The notes beneath the pieces are model-generated. The model was given only the letters and a program-made list of their open reading frames with translations. It made no database searches and was not told the origin of the DNA. Source: Candidatus Formimonas warabiya (lineage in GTDB: Bacteria; Bacillota; Dehalobacteriia; Dehalobacteriales; Dehalobacteriaceae). From it: 64,000 bases of DNA. This document shows, piece by piece, positions 1-8,415 of the stretch; position 1 is the stretch's first letter; each line of letters opens with the position of its first letter. Position numbers and translations under genes: made by a program. Location: NCBI RefSeq assembly GCF_002777255.1, contig NZ_CP017634.1:6377271-6441270 (forward strand). Direction: 5' to 3'.

Positions 1-1119
1 TTTCTCGGGAATGATCACCCGAATATCCACCCCGGACAGTGCCGCTATTTTTAAAGCGCAGAGGATTTCTGCATCCGGGATAAAATAGGGTGTTTCGATA
101 AACACATGATCCCGGGCCCCATGGATAATCTTCAGATAACCGTTTCTGATGGGACGCCATTTGGAATCCGGACCGCTGGAGACGATTTGGATCGCGGTAT
201 TGCCCCGGCAGGACTGCTGGGGAAAATAAACATCGTCGAAAGGCATTTCTTCGCCTGAAGCAAAACGCCAGTCCAGCATAAAGCGAGATTCCAGGTCGTT
301 TACGGCACTGCCCCCGATTTTGAGATGGATATCCCGCCAAAAGCCAAATCTTTTGGAGAGCCCCAAGTACTCTGTACCGATATTAAACCCGCCCACGAAG
401 CCGGTTTCGCCATCAAAAACGCAAATTTTTCTGTGATTGCGATAATTAACCCGTAAATTGATATAGGGAAGAAAAGGTGGATAAAATACGGCAATTTTAC
501 CCCCCGCCTGGGTGAGAGGGTCAAAAAAGTGACGGGGCAGTCTAATTCCCCCCATCCCATCGATGAGAAATTTCACTTCAACCCCTTCCCGGGCTTTTTC
601 CGCTAATAGTTCAACAGTTTGTCTGCCCAAAGAGTCGTTGCGGATAATGTAATATTCGATATGAATGAATTTTTTTGCATTTTTAATGCATTTCAGCAGT
701 TCGGCAAATTTTTCTTCTCCTTGCGCAAAAATCTTCACATCGTTATCTTCACTTAGGGGGGCATCACTGCTGGCGAGCTGCAGTGTGATCATATCGGTAT
801 ACTGCTGAATCCGGGGATCTTTAAATTTATATTGATTTCCGTATAACAGGGTGCGCTGGTAGCGGATGGTCCGAATCAGTTTATCCTCTTCTTTGCCCTT
901 GAGGATAAAGAGTTTTCTTTTACGCAGGTCCTGACCTAGAAAAAGATACAGAAGAAAACCGAAAATGGGGAAGAAGGAAATGACCATGAGCCAAACCAAG
1001 ATCGTCATGGGGTTGCGCCGTTCAAACAGTACCAATACCACAGCAAGGATAAGATTTGTCACCATCATTAACGTAATAATTAAAGTAAGTGATTCCCAGG
1101 AGAAAAAACTTTGTGTCAT
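1..1119 (-). CDS. cls: Cardiolipin synthase (phospholipase D family), C-terminus cut by window edge
   Basis: Reading the minus strand from an ATG at 1119 gives an uninterrupted frame to the window edge (373 residues seen). The N-terminus has two hydrophobic segments (about residues 10-60, with the motif ERRNPM between them), as in bacterial cardiolipin synthases. An HxKx4D phospholipase D motif (HRKICVFD) lies near residue 225, followed by GFVGGFNIG. The second HKD motif expected near residue 400 lies beyond the edge. The family condenses phosphatidylglycerol into cardiolipin at the membrane. An AGAGGG ribosome binding site precedes the ATG. The gene is divergent from the EamA gene across a 229-bp AT-rich spacer. 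Confidence 0.93.
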   Translation of the reverse strand, partial: MTQSFFSWESLTLIITLMMVTNLILAVVLVLFERRNPMTILVWLMVISFFPIFGFLLYLFLGQDLRKRKLFILKGKEEDKLIRTIRYQRTLLYGNQYKFKDPRIQQYTDMITLQLASSDAPLSEDNDVKIFAQGEEKFAELLKCIKNAKKFIHIEYYIIRNDSLGRQTVELLAEKAREGVEVKFLIDGMGGIRLPRHFFDPLTQAGGKIAVFYPPFLPYINLRVNYRNHRKICVFDGETGFVGGFNIGTEYLGLSKRFGFWRDIHLKIGGSAVNDLESRFMLDWRFASGEEMPFDDVYFPQQSCRGNTAIQIVSSGPDSKWRPIRNGYLKIIHGARDHVFIETPYFIPDAEILCALKIAALSGVDIRVIIPEK

Positions 1120-1348
1120 TGATGTTCCCTCTTTAAATAAATAATATAATGAACCCCGAGACAACCAATTTTATTATAGCATATAAAATTGTAAGGATAA
1201 GTAGTATTTTCCATGTGAGGAATGTCATTCCTTTAAAAAAATAAACGATCCCGGGCAGGAGGATATGATCCATTCTTTGCCGAAACTAATTTTGTTATTC
1301 ATAGAGAATGCCGGCACAGGAGGACGAACGAAGGAGGTTTGATCACGT

Positions 1349-2263
1349 ATGGGTATCCATGGCGGTGAAAAAGGTATCGACCCCCGCTGGCTGGTACTTT
1401 TGGCAGCGATATTATGGGGCACTACCGGGACGGCCCAGGCTTTTGCACCGGCGGGTGCCCACCCGCTCACCGTAGGTGCGGTCCGGCTCGCTGTGGGCGG
1501 GGCTGCTCTTATGGCCATAGCTTTGCTTAAGGGATCCTTAAGGGGTGCGAAATCCTGGCCGGTGATCGCCACCGGCTTAGCCGCAGGCTGCATGGCTGCC
1601 TATCAGCTGTTCTTTTTTGCTGCAGTACTTAAAACCGGTGTGGCAGTAGGAACGGTTGTGACAATTGGCAGTTCTCCTGTGATCGCGGGACTATTGGCTT
1701 TCCTTTTTCGGGGGGAGCGGCCAGGACTCCGGTGGGCCATGGCGACTGTGATGGCGGTTGTGGGGTGCGTTCTTTTGAGTGCTTCCGGAAGCAGCCTCAA
1801 TGTCAATTCTTTAGGAATTTTGTTGGCCTTAGGGGCAGGCACTTCCTATGCAGCCTATGCTACAGTAAGTAAGCGACTGCTGGATCAGTACCCGCCGGAG
1901 GCTGTGGTGGCCGTGGTTTTCTGTCTGGGTGCCTTATTGTTGTCCCCCTTTCTATTTTATGCAGATCTGCACTGGTTGGTCCAGGTAAAAGGGTTTTTCG
2001 TCGCTTTACACCTGGGGCTAATTGCCACTGCTTTGGCCTATGTGTTTTTTGCCCGGGGGTTGGCTAAAATTCCTGTTGCCACCGCCGTAACCTTGTCTTT
2101 AGCGGAACCTTTGACAGCTGCTTTCCTGGGCATCGTAGTTTTAGGGGAAAGGCCCTCCCTGCCGGTTTTTGGCGGCATGTTACTGGTCTTGGCCGGACTG
2201 GTGATCATTTCTTATACTCCCGCATCATCATCTCCTGCCGATTCCCAAGAGCCGGCAATTTAA
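1349..2263 (+). CDS. EamA/DMT-family transporter
   Basis: 304 residues with about ten hydrophobic segments arranged as two EamA repeats: residues about 12-140 (opening LAAILWGTTGTAQ) and about 150-290 (GILLALGAGTSYAAYATVSK). This is the usual length and fold for drug/metabolite-type inner-membrane transporters that export amino acids or small metabolites. The substrate cannot be read from sequence. The start is fixed by an AAGGAGG site at 1331-1337. It stands alone and is followed by an intrinsic terminator, so it is probably monocistronic. Confidence 0.88.
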   Translation: MGIHGGEKGIDPRWLVLLAAILWGTTGTAQAFAPAGAHPLTVGAVRLAVGGAALMAIALLKGSLRGAKSWPVIATGLAAGCMAAYQLFFFAAVLKTGVAVGTVVTIGSSPVIAGLLAFLFRGERPGLRWAMATVMAVVGCVLLSASGSSLNVNSLGILLALGAGTSYAAYATVSKRLLDQYPPEAVVAVVFCLGALLLSPFLFYADLHWLVQVKGFFVALHLGLIATALAYVFFARGLAKIPVATAVTLSLAEPLTAAFLGIVVLGERPSLPVFGGMLLVLAGLVIISYTPASSSPADSQEPAI

Positions 2264-2304
2264 AAAATAAGGATCTGGATAGAGAGAAGTAGCGCACGAA
2301 ATTT

Positions 2305-2330
2305 GCTGCCTGTAATGGGCAGCTTTTTTT
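2305..2330 (+). terminator. Intrinsic terminator after the EamA gene
   Basis: GCTGCC, a 7-nt loop and GGCAGC, followed by seven T. It separates the transporter from the glycogen operon. The 229 bp from here to the glgB start hold no gene I can support. Confidence 0.75.
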
Positions 2331-2559
2331 ATGGTACCCGGTAGCCGGTTCCTGAAACAGGGAGAAAAGCTTACCGGTTTGTCACAAAAACAAGGTAATT
2401 CATTAAATGCGTCGATAAGAGTCTGCAAAATATTACCTAATTTTACCATTTTCTTCAAAGGAAAAAATGGCATTTTGGAGAAATCTTTACGCAAATCGGG
2501 CAGTTTATCTGTATTCTTTCCACCAGTGTTGCAGCCTGCGATGGGGAAGGGAGGACGCT

Positions 2560-4518
2560 ATGGATCGGCAACTGATCAGTGATGTGGATCGTTTTTTATT
2601 CCAGCAAGGGAGACATTTCCATATATACAGGTTTTTAGGGGCACACCCCATGATGGTGGATGGGGTTTCCGGGGTCCGGTTTGCCCTTTGGGCGCCCCAT
2701 GCGCAACAGGTCTGGGTGGTGGGAGATTTTAATCATTGGCAGGAAGATGATCGATGGGCCATGAGGCAAGGGGGAGATTCCGGGCTTTGGCAGGTGTTTA
2801 TTCCGGAAATTCACCCCGGGTGTTTATATAAATATAAGCTTCGGGGGGCAGACGGCCAGGAGAGATATAAAGCGGATCCTTGCGGCGTGTGGGCGGAATT
2901 CAGGCCCCATACGGCTTCTATTGTTTGTGAACTAACAGATTATCCATGGGAAGATATGGGATGGCAAATGCATAAAAGGCCTCCTTATCAGCGCCCTTTG
3001 AATATCTATGAAGTTCATTTGGGGTCATGGAGAAAGCGGGCAGGAGAATTCTTCACCTTCCGGGAACTGGCGGCGGAACTGGTTGATTATGTAGGGGAAA
3101 TGGGATATACCCATGTGGAGTTGCTGCCGCTCACGGAGCATCCCTATGATGGCTCCTGGGGCTATCAGGGAACCGGTTTTTTTTCCGTGACCAGCCGGTA
3201 TGGCACCCCCCACGACTTTATGTTCTTTGTGGACCGCTGCCATCAAAAGGGGATTGGCGTGATTCTGGACTGGGTGCCGGGGCATTTCTGCACGGACGAG
3301 CATGGTTTAAGGTGCTTTGACGGCACCTTTCTCTATGAGTATCAAGAGGAATGGCGCAGGGAAAACCGGGAATGGGGCACCGCTTATTTCGACCTGGGCA
3401 AGCCGGAGGTGCAGAGCTTTTTAATTTCCAGCGCTCTTTTTTGGCTGGAGGTTTTTCATATTGACGGCATCCGGGTTGATGCTGTAGCCAGTATGCTGTA
3501 CCGGGATTACGGCAGGAAAGAGGGGGAATGGGTTCCCAACATCCATGGAGGGAAGGAAAACCTGGAGGCCGTATCTTTTCTGCAAAATTTAAGCAAAACG
3601 GTTTTTTCCTATTTCCCTGAGGCATTGCTTATCGCGGAAGAATCAACGGCCTGGCCCCTGGTCACCAAGCCTGTGCATGCAGGCGGTTTGGGTTTTAACT
3701 TTAAATGGAATATGGGATGGATGAATGACATGCTGCGTTATGTGGGCACGGAATTTTCCCAGCGCAAGCATTATCATCATCTGGTGACCTTTTCTTTTTT
3801 CTATGCCTTTGCCGAGAATTTTGTCCTTCCCCTCTCCCATGACGAGGTGGTTCATGGAAAGAAATCTTTGCTTAATAAGATGCCGGGAAGCTACACGGAA
3901 AAATTTGCCGGCTTAAGGGTCTTACTGGGTTATTTAATGGCCCATCCCGGAAAAAAATTATTATTTATGGGGGGCGAGTATGGCCAGTTCATGGAATGGC
4001 GCCATGACCAAGAATTAGACTGGGGTTTACTGGAATTTGATATGCATAAAAAGCTGCACCGGTATGTAAAATTTCTTAACCATTACTATGCGCAGGAACC
4101 AAATTTCTGGCTTTTAGACAACCGTGAGCAGGGATTTGCCTGGATTGATCCGGATAACAGGGGGCAGAGTGTGCTTGTCTTTTTAAGGCAAGCCGAGAAG
4201 GAGGAAGATTTTACGCTGATCGTATGTAATTTTCTTCCTGTGTCCTATGCCGAGTATCAGATTGGGGTTCCTGCTCCGGGAGCGTATTTTGAGGCCTTAA
4301 ACAGCGATGAGGAGCACTTTGGAGGGACAGGACAGGTTAATACAGGGGTCTTGCAGGCGAAGAGAGAGCCGTGGCACAATCAGCCTTTCAGCCTGAAAAT
4401 TAAGGTTCCTGGATTGGCTATCCTGTATTTCAAACCGGCCTCAAACCAATTGCCCTTTAGCGGCTGGGCACACACCGGTGGTATATCCCAATCATGCATA
4501 AAGAATGTTCGGAGGTGA
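2560..4518 (+). CDS. glgB: 1,4-alpha-glucan branching enzyme (GH13)
   Basis: Transfers alpha-1,4 segments to form alpha-1,6 branches in glycogen. The order is an N-terminal CBM48-like domain (about residues 20-110, WAPHAQQVWVVGDFNHW), a GH13 barrel, and a C-terminal all-beta domain. The four GH13 regions are present: DWVPGHF (D237), IRVDAVASML (nucleophile D307), IAEEST (acid/base near E360) and LSHDEVVHGK (D428). I chose the ATG at 2560 (652 residues) because GGGAGG sits 5-7 nt upstream; the frame stays open to an ATG at 2467, but that one has no good ribosome binding site and adds no conserved sequence. It lacks the extra N-terminal module of the longer enterobacterial enzyme. First gene of the six-gene operon. 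Confidence 0.96.
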   Translation: MDRQLISDVDRFLFQQGRHFHIYRFLGAHPMMVDGVSGVRFALWAPHAQQVWVVGDFNHWQEDDRWAMRQGGDSGLWQVFIPEIHPGCLYKYKLRGADGQERYKADPCGVWAEFRPHTASIVCELTDYPWEDMGWQMHKRPPYQRPLNIYEVHLGSWRKRAGEFFTFRELAAELVDYVGEMGYTHVELLPLTEHPYDGSWGYQGTGFFSVTSRYGTPHDFMFFVDRCHQKGIGVILDWVPGHFCTDEHGLRCFDGTFLYEYQEEWRRENREWGTAYFDLGKPEVQSFLISSALFWLEVFHIDGIRVDAVASMLYRDYGRKEGEWVPNIHGGKENLEAVSFLQNLSKTVFSYFPEALLIAEESTAWPLVTKPVHAGGLGFNFKWNMGWMNDMLRYVGTEFSQRKHYHHLVTFSFFYAFAENFVLPLSHDEVVHGKKSLLNKMPGSYTEKFAGLRVLLGYLMAHPGKKLLFMGGEYGQFMEWRHDQELDWGLLEFDMHKKLHRYVKFLNHYYAQEPNFWLLDNREQGFAWIDPDNRGQSVLVFLRQAEKEEDFTLIVCNFLPVSYAEYQIGVPAPGAYFEALNSDEEHFGGTGQVNTGVLQAKREPWHNQPFSLKIKVPGLAILYFKPASNQLPFSGWAHTGGISQSCIKNVRR

Positions 4519-4524
4519 TGAAGC

Positions 4525-5715
4525 ATGAAAAAAGAATGGATCGCTTTGGTGATGGCGGGCGGGCAAGGGACCAGGCTGGGCTTTCTCACCAAAAGATTGG
4601 CCAAACCTGCTGTCCCCTTTGGGGGGAAATACCGGATCATCGACTTTACTTTGAGTAATTGCAGCCATTCAGGCATTGATACGGTAGGGGTGCTGACCCA
4701 ATATGAGCCTTTGGTGCTGAATTCCTATATCGGCAGCGGGTGGAATTGGGACCTGCACCGGACCAACGGAGGGGTTACCGTGTTGCCTCCTTATGTGAAG
4801 CAGCAGGGTGGCCAATGGTATCAGGGGACAGCCAATGCCGTTTATCAGAACATAGAATTTGTAGATCTGTATAACCCGGAATATTTGCTGGTTTTGTCCG
4901 GGGACCATGTTTATAAAATGGATTATTCGCTGATGCTGGAGTTTCACAAGGAAAAGAAGGCCGCCGCTACCGTGGCCGTAATCCAGGTGCCCTGGGAGGA
5001 GGCCGGCGGTTTCGGTATTATGAAATGCCAGGAAGGAGGCCGGATTGTAGAATTTGAGGAAAAGCCCGCTCAGCCGAAAAGTGACCTGGCTTCCATGGGT
5101 GTCTATATTTTTAATTGGTCTTTTGTTAAACAACATCTCCAGCGGGATAATGAAGATGCCCAGTCCGCCCACGATTTCGGCAAAAACGTGATCCCGGCCC
5201 TGGTAAAGGCGGGAGAGGAAATTTTTGCCTACCGGTTTCATGGCTACTGGAAAGATGTGGGGACCATCGAAAGTTATTGGCAGGCCAGTATGGATTTATT
5301 GGTTCCCCAGCCGGCCTTGAACTTAAATGATCCGGAATGGCGCATTTATTCCGAAAATCCCAATCAACCGGCCCAATTCATTGGCCCCACGGCCAAAGTA
5401 ACCAGTTCTCTGGTCAACGAGGGATGTGTGATTTTGGGCGAGGTAGACCATTCCGTTTTATTCCCGGCTGTGACGGTAGGCCCTGGTTCCGTGGTAAAAG
5501 ATTCCATCCTCATGCCCAATGTAAAAATTGGCGCCAACGTGCGGATTGAACGGGCCATTGTGGATGAAGACACCGTCATCGCCGATGAAAGCCGGATTTT
5601 TTGCCATGAACCGGAATGCTATATGTGCTGTTCGGCTACGGATTGTGTCGCCATTCCGCTGGAAGAGAAGAATAAAGGCGACTGGTCAGGGGCCAGGAGC
5701 GAGGAGTCGGCCTAA
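4525..5715 (+). CDS. glgC: Glucose-1-phosphate adenylyltransferase, catalytic subunit
   Basis: Makes ADP-glucose from glucose-1-phosphate and ATP, the committed step of bacterial glycogen synthesis. 396 residues. The nucleotidyltransferase motif GGQGTRLGFLTKRLAKPA lies near the N-terminus, followed by VPFGGKYRIIDFTLSN. The active-site SGDHVYKMDY is intact near residue 130. The C-terminal part is a left-handed beta-helix with hexapeptide-like repeats. GGAGGTGATG lies just before the ATG, and only 6 nt separate it from glgB. Since GlgD follows and has lost these motifs, this is the catalytic partner of a GlgC/GlgD pair. Confidence 0.96.
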   Translation: MKKEWIALVMAGGQGTRLGFLTKRLAKPAVPFGGKYRIIDFTLSNCSHSGIDTVGVLTQYEPLVLNSYIGSGWNWDLHRTNGGVTVLPPYVKQQGGQWYQGTANAVYQNIEFVDLYNPEYLLVLSGDHVYKMDYSLMLEFHKEKKAAATVAVIQVPWEEAGGFGIMKCQEGGRIVEFEEKPAQPKSDLASMGVYIFNWSFVKQHLQRDNEDAQSAHDFGKNVIPALVKAGEEIFAYRFHGYWKDVGTIESYWQASMDLLVPQPALNLNDPEWRIYSENPNQPAQFIGPTAKVTSSLVNEGCVILGEVDHSVLFPAVTVGPGSVVKDSILMPNVKIGANVRIERAIVDEDTVIADESRIFCHEPECYMCCSATDCVAIPLEEKNKGDWSGARSEESA

Positions 5716-5742
5716 AAGAACCGTTGATTGTCCGGGAGTATT

Positions 5743-5777
5743 CTGTTTACTGTTTACTGCTTACTGAATTCTGAATA
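5743..5777 (+). repeat. Short imperfect 7-nt tandem repeat between glgC and glgD
   Basis: Five consecutive heptamers of the form CTGTTTA/CTGTTTA/CTGCTTA/CTGAATT/CTGAAT sit in the 108-bp glgC-glgD spacer, the largest gap inside the operon. No function is evident. It resembles low-complexity intergenic filler more than a regulatory site. Confidence 0.55.
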
Positions 5778-5823
5778 TCTGAACAGCACCGATCCTCCAA
5801 GTCAGAGAAGGGAGTGAGGAGAT

Positions 5824-6945
5824 ATGTTTAATGTACTGGGAATCATTAATGTGATCGAAAAGGAACAGGCTTTAATGGAACTTACGGAAAACAGAACGCT
5901 GGCCGCAGTGCCTATCGGCGGCCGTTACCGGATCATTGATTTTACCTTATCCAATATGGTCAATGCGGGGATTAAAAGTATCGGCATTTTTACCCATTTT
6001 AAAATGGGTTCTCTGGTCAGCCATTTAAAAAACAGCCGGGAATGGAATTTAGACACGAAACGCCGGGGCTTATTCTTCCTGCCCCCGGATTTTTCCAAAT
6101 ATCTGTTCAGTCCCAATAAATGGGATGTCAGCCACTTTACTACCCGCTTAGGGTACATGGAAACCAGCACCCGGCAGTATGTAATCATTTCCGGGTGCAA
6201 CATGGTGTGCAATATTGATTACCAAAAGGTGCTTGATTTTCACCAAAAAAATGGGGCGGATATTACGGTGATTTTTAAAGAAGTACCTCCGGGAGAAAAA
6301 GAATATTTATCTCCCTATTTATCTCTGGACTTATCGACAGAGGGTCAGGTTACCGGGGTGAGAACGACCTCCGGCCGGTCCAACAGGGACAAAATCTGTA
6401 TGGAAATGTTTCTGCTTTCCCGAACTTTGCTCCTGCAGTTAATTGACGAATGTGTGAAACAGAACAAATGGGACCTGGTGCGGGACGGTTTTATGGGAAA
6501 CCTGAGGGAACTGAAAATTTACGGCTACCCTTTCACCGGATACCTGGCCAAAATTAATTCCCTGCGCAATTACTATAAGCATAGTATGGATTTACTGAAA
6601 CCGCCTATTTGGCAGGAACTGTTTTTTGCCGCGGGGCCGGTTTTTACTAAGGTGAAAGACAGTGCTCCCGCCAAATATACGGTTGACGCCGCGGTAACCA
6701 ATGCTTTAGTGGCCAACGACTGTGTGATCGGAGGAAGGGTAGAAAACAGCGTGATCTCCCGGGGCGTCAAAATAGGCAAAGGGGCCCGGGTTTCCCGGAG
6801 CATTCTGCTGGAGAAATGCGTCATCGAAGAGAATGCCCTGGTGGAAAATGCCATTCTGGATAAGGAAGTCCGGGTGACGAAAGGAAAAATCATCGGTGCC
6901 ACGGCCGATGGCCCCACCGTGGTGAGAAAGAAAAGTGTCTTATAG
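5824..6945 (+). CDS. glgD: GlgD, non-catalytic ADP-glucose pyrophosphorylase paralogue
   Basis: 373 residues, the same fold as GlgC: the GGRYRIIDFTLSN segment and C-terminal beta-helix are kept. The GGxGTRL phosphate-binding loop is missing (the equivalent region reads LTENRTLAAVPIGG), and the active-site SGDHVY/MDY is changed to SGCNMVCNIDY. In Bacilli, GlgD is known to assemble with GlgC and raise its activity, so the likely role is regulatory subunit. The start ATG at 5824 follows GGGAGTGAGGAG. It lies between glgC and glgA in the operon. Confidence 0.93.
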   Translation: MFNVLGIINVIEKEQALMELTENRTLAAVPIGGRYRIIDFTLSNMVNAGIKSIGIFTHFKMGSLVSHLKNSREWNLDTKRRGLFFLPPDFSKYLFSPNKWDVSHFTTRLGYMETSTRQYVIISGCNMVCNIDYQKVLDFHQKNGADITVIFKEVPPGEKEYLSPYLSLDLSTEGQVTGVRTTSGRSNRDKICMEMFLLSRTLLLQLIDECVKQNKWDLVRDGFMGNLRELKIYGYPFTGYLAKINSLRNYYKHSMDLLKPPIWQELFFAAGPVFTKVKDSAPAKYTVDAAVTNALVANDCVIGGRVENSVISRGVKIGKGARVSRSILLEKCVIEENALVENAILDKEVRVTKGKIIGATADGPTVVRKKSVL

Positions 6946-6968
6946 TACGGCAAAGTAGGTGAGGAAAT

Positions 6969-8390
6969 TTGAAAGTGCTGTTAATCGCGTCTGAGGCGGA
7001 ACCTTTTATCAAAACCGGGGGATTAGGGGATGTCTTGGGGGCTTTTCCCCAAGAATTGGGCCGCCGGGGCATTGAGGCCCGGGTAATTTTACCCAAATAC
7101 GGCGGGATCCCGGATCATTTTAAGAGGAGGATGATTTCCCGGGCCACCCTGACGGTGCGCTTAGGCTGGCGAAATCAGCTGTGTACCATTGAACAACTTG
7201 ACCACCAGGGGATCGTTTTCTATTTTGTCTCCCAGGACGAGTATTTTAACCGTCAGGGCTTATACGGTTTTGCCGATGATGGGGAACGTTTTTCCTTTTT
7301 CAGCCGGGCGGTACTGGAAGCCCTTCCCCATTTGGATTTTGCCCCGGATGTACTGCACTGTCATGACTGGCAGTCTGCCCTGGTTCCGGTTTTTTTGAAG
7401 GCTTATCAAGGGTATGTCCGGGTGCCCACTGTTTTTACCATTCACAATCTAAAATATCAGGGGGTATTTCCCGCCCGCATTCTGGGGGACTATTTGGAAT
7501 TGGGCGCGGAATATTTTACCATGGACGGACTGGAGTTTTTTGGCCAGGTAAATTTTCTCAAAGGCGGTTTAGTGTATGCGGATCTGGTTTCTACGGTCAG
7601 TAAAACCTATGCCCAGGAAATCCGGACCCGGGAATTTGGGGAACAATTGGACGGCATCCTGAGAAAAATAGGGGATAAATTATGGGGCATCAGGAACGGC
7701 CTTGATTACACGGTTTACAATCCGGAAACAGACCCAAATATTTTTCTCCCCTATAATCATAAAACCTGGGAAAAAAAGCAGAATAATAAGACGGCATTAC
7801 AAAAATCCTTGGGCTTATCCGAACAAAGGGATATCCCTTTGCTGGGCCTGATCTGCCGTCTTGTCCCGCAAAAAGGCCTGGACCTGATGGAAGAGGTTTT
7901 CGACCCCATCATGGACCTGGGTGTTCAGCTGGTGGTGCTGGGCACGGGAGAGGAAAAATATCATCAGCTGTTCAGGTCGGCAGCTTTGCGCTATCCGGGC
8001 CGGGTGTCCGTGCACCTTGGTTTTGACGATGCTTTAGCTCACCGCATTTATGCCGGTTCGGATATTTTTTTGATGCCCTCTATTTTTGAACCTTGCGGTC
8101 TGGGACAGATGATTGCCCTCAGGTACGGAAGCGTGCCGGTGGTAAGGGCTACAGGAGGACTGAAGGATACGGTTCAGCCCTTCAACCGGGTGAGCAAAGA
8201 AGGGAACGGCTTTGTGTTTGCCGGGTATCAGGCCCAGGATCTGCTTCATACCATAGAAGAAGCAGTAAGATATTATCATGATCAAGAAATATGGGGTTCT
8301 CTTGTAAAAAATGCCATGAGCACCGACTGCAGCTGGCAGTCGTCCATGGGGGAGTATCATGATCTTTATCAAAAGCTGGTCCTAAAATAA
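6969..8390 (+). CDS. glgA: Glycogen synthase (ADP-glucose, GT5)
   Basis: Adds glucose from ADP-glucose to the non-reducing ends of alpha-1,4-glucan. 473 residues, a normal GlgA length. The N-terminal ADP-glucose motif EPFIKTGGLGDV is at residues 11-22. HDWQSAL, TIHNLKYQG and the C-terminal FEPCGLGQM are all present, giving two Rossmann domains (GT-B). The start is TTG at 6969, preceded by AGGTGAGG, which reproduces the usual family N-terminus (MKVLLIASEAEP). It lies 23 bp after glgD. Confidence 0.96.
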   Translation: MKVLLIASEAEPFIKTGGLGDVLGAFPQELGRRGIEARVILPKYGGIPDHFKRRMISRATLTVRLGWRNQLCTIEQLDHQGIVFYFVSQDEYFNRQGLYGFADDGERFSFFSRAVLEALPHLDFAPDVLHCHDWQSALVPVFLKAYQGYVRVPTVFTIHNLKYQGVFPARILGDYLELGAEYFTMDGLEFFGQVNFLKGGLVYADLVSTVSKTYAQEIRTREFGEQLDGILRKIGDKLWGIRNGLDYTVYNPETDPNIFLPYNHKTWEKKQNNKTALQKSLGLSEQRDIPLLGLICRLVPQKGLDLMEEVFDPIMDLGVQLVVLGTGEEKYHQLFRSAALRYPGRVSVHLGFDDALAHRIYAGSDIFLMPSIFEPCGLGQMIALRYGSVPVVRATGGLKDTVQPFNRVSKEGNGFVFAGYQAQDLLHTIEEAVRYYHDQEIWGSLVKNAMSTDCSWQSSMGEYHDLYQKLVLK

Positions 8391-8415
8391 TCCTAATGAA
8401 GCGGAGAGAAACAAA

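Noticed and set aside
2467..2559. Longer N-terminus for glgB
   Set aside because: No ribosome binding site, and the added residues look random; GGGAGG supports the ATG at 2560.
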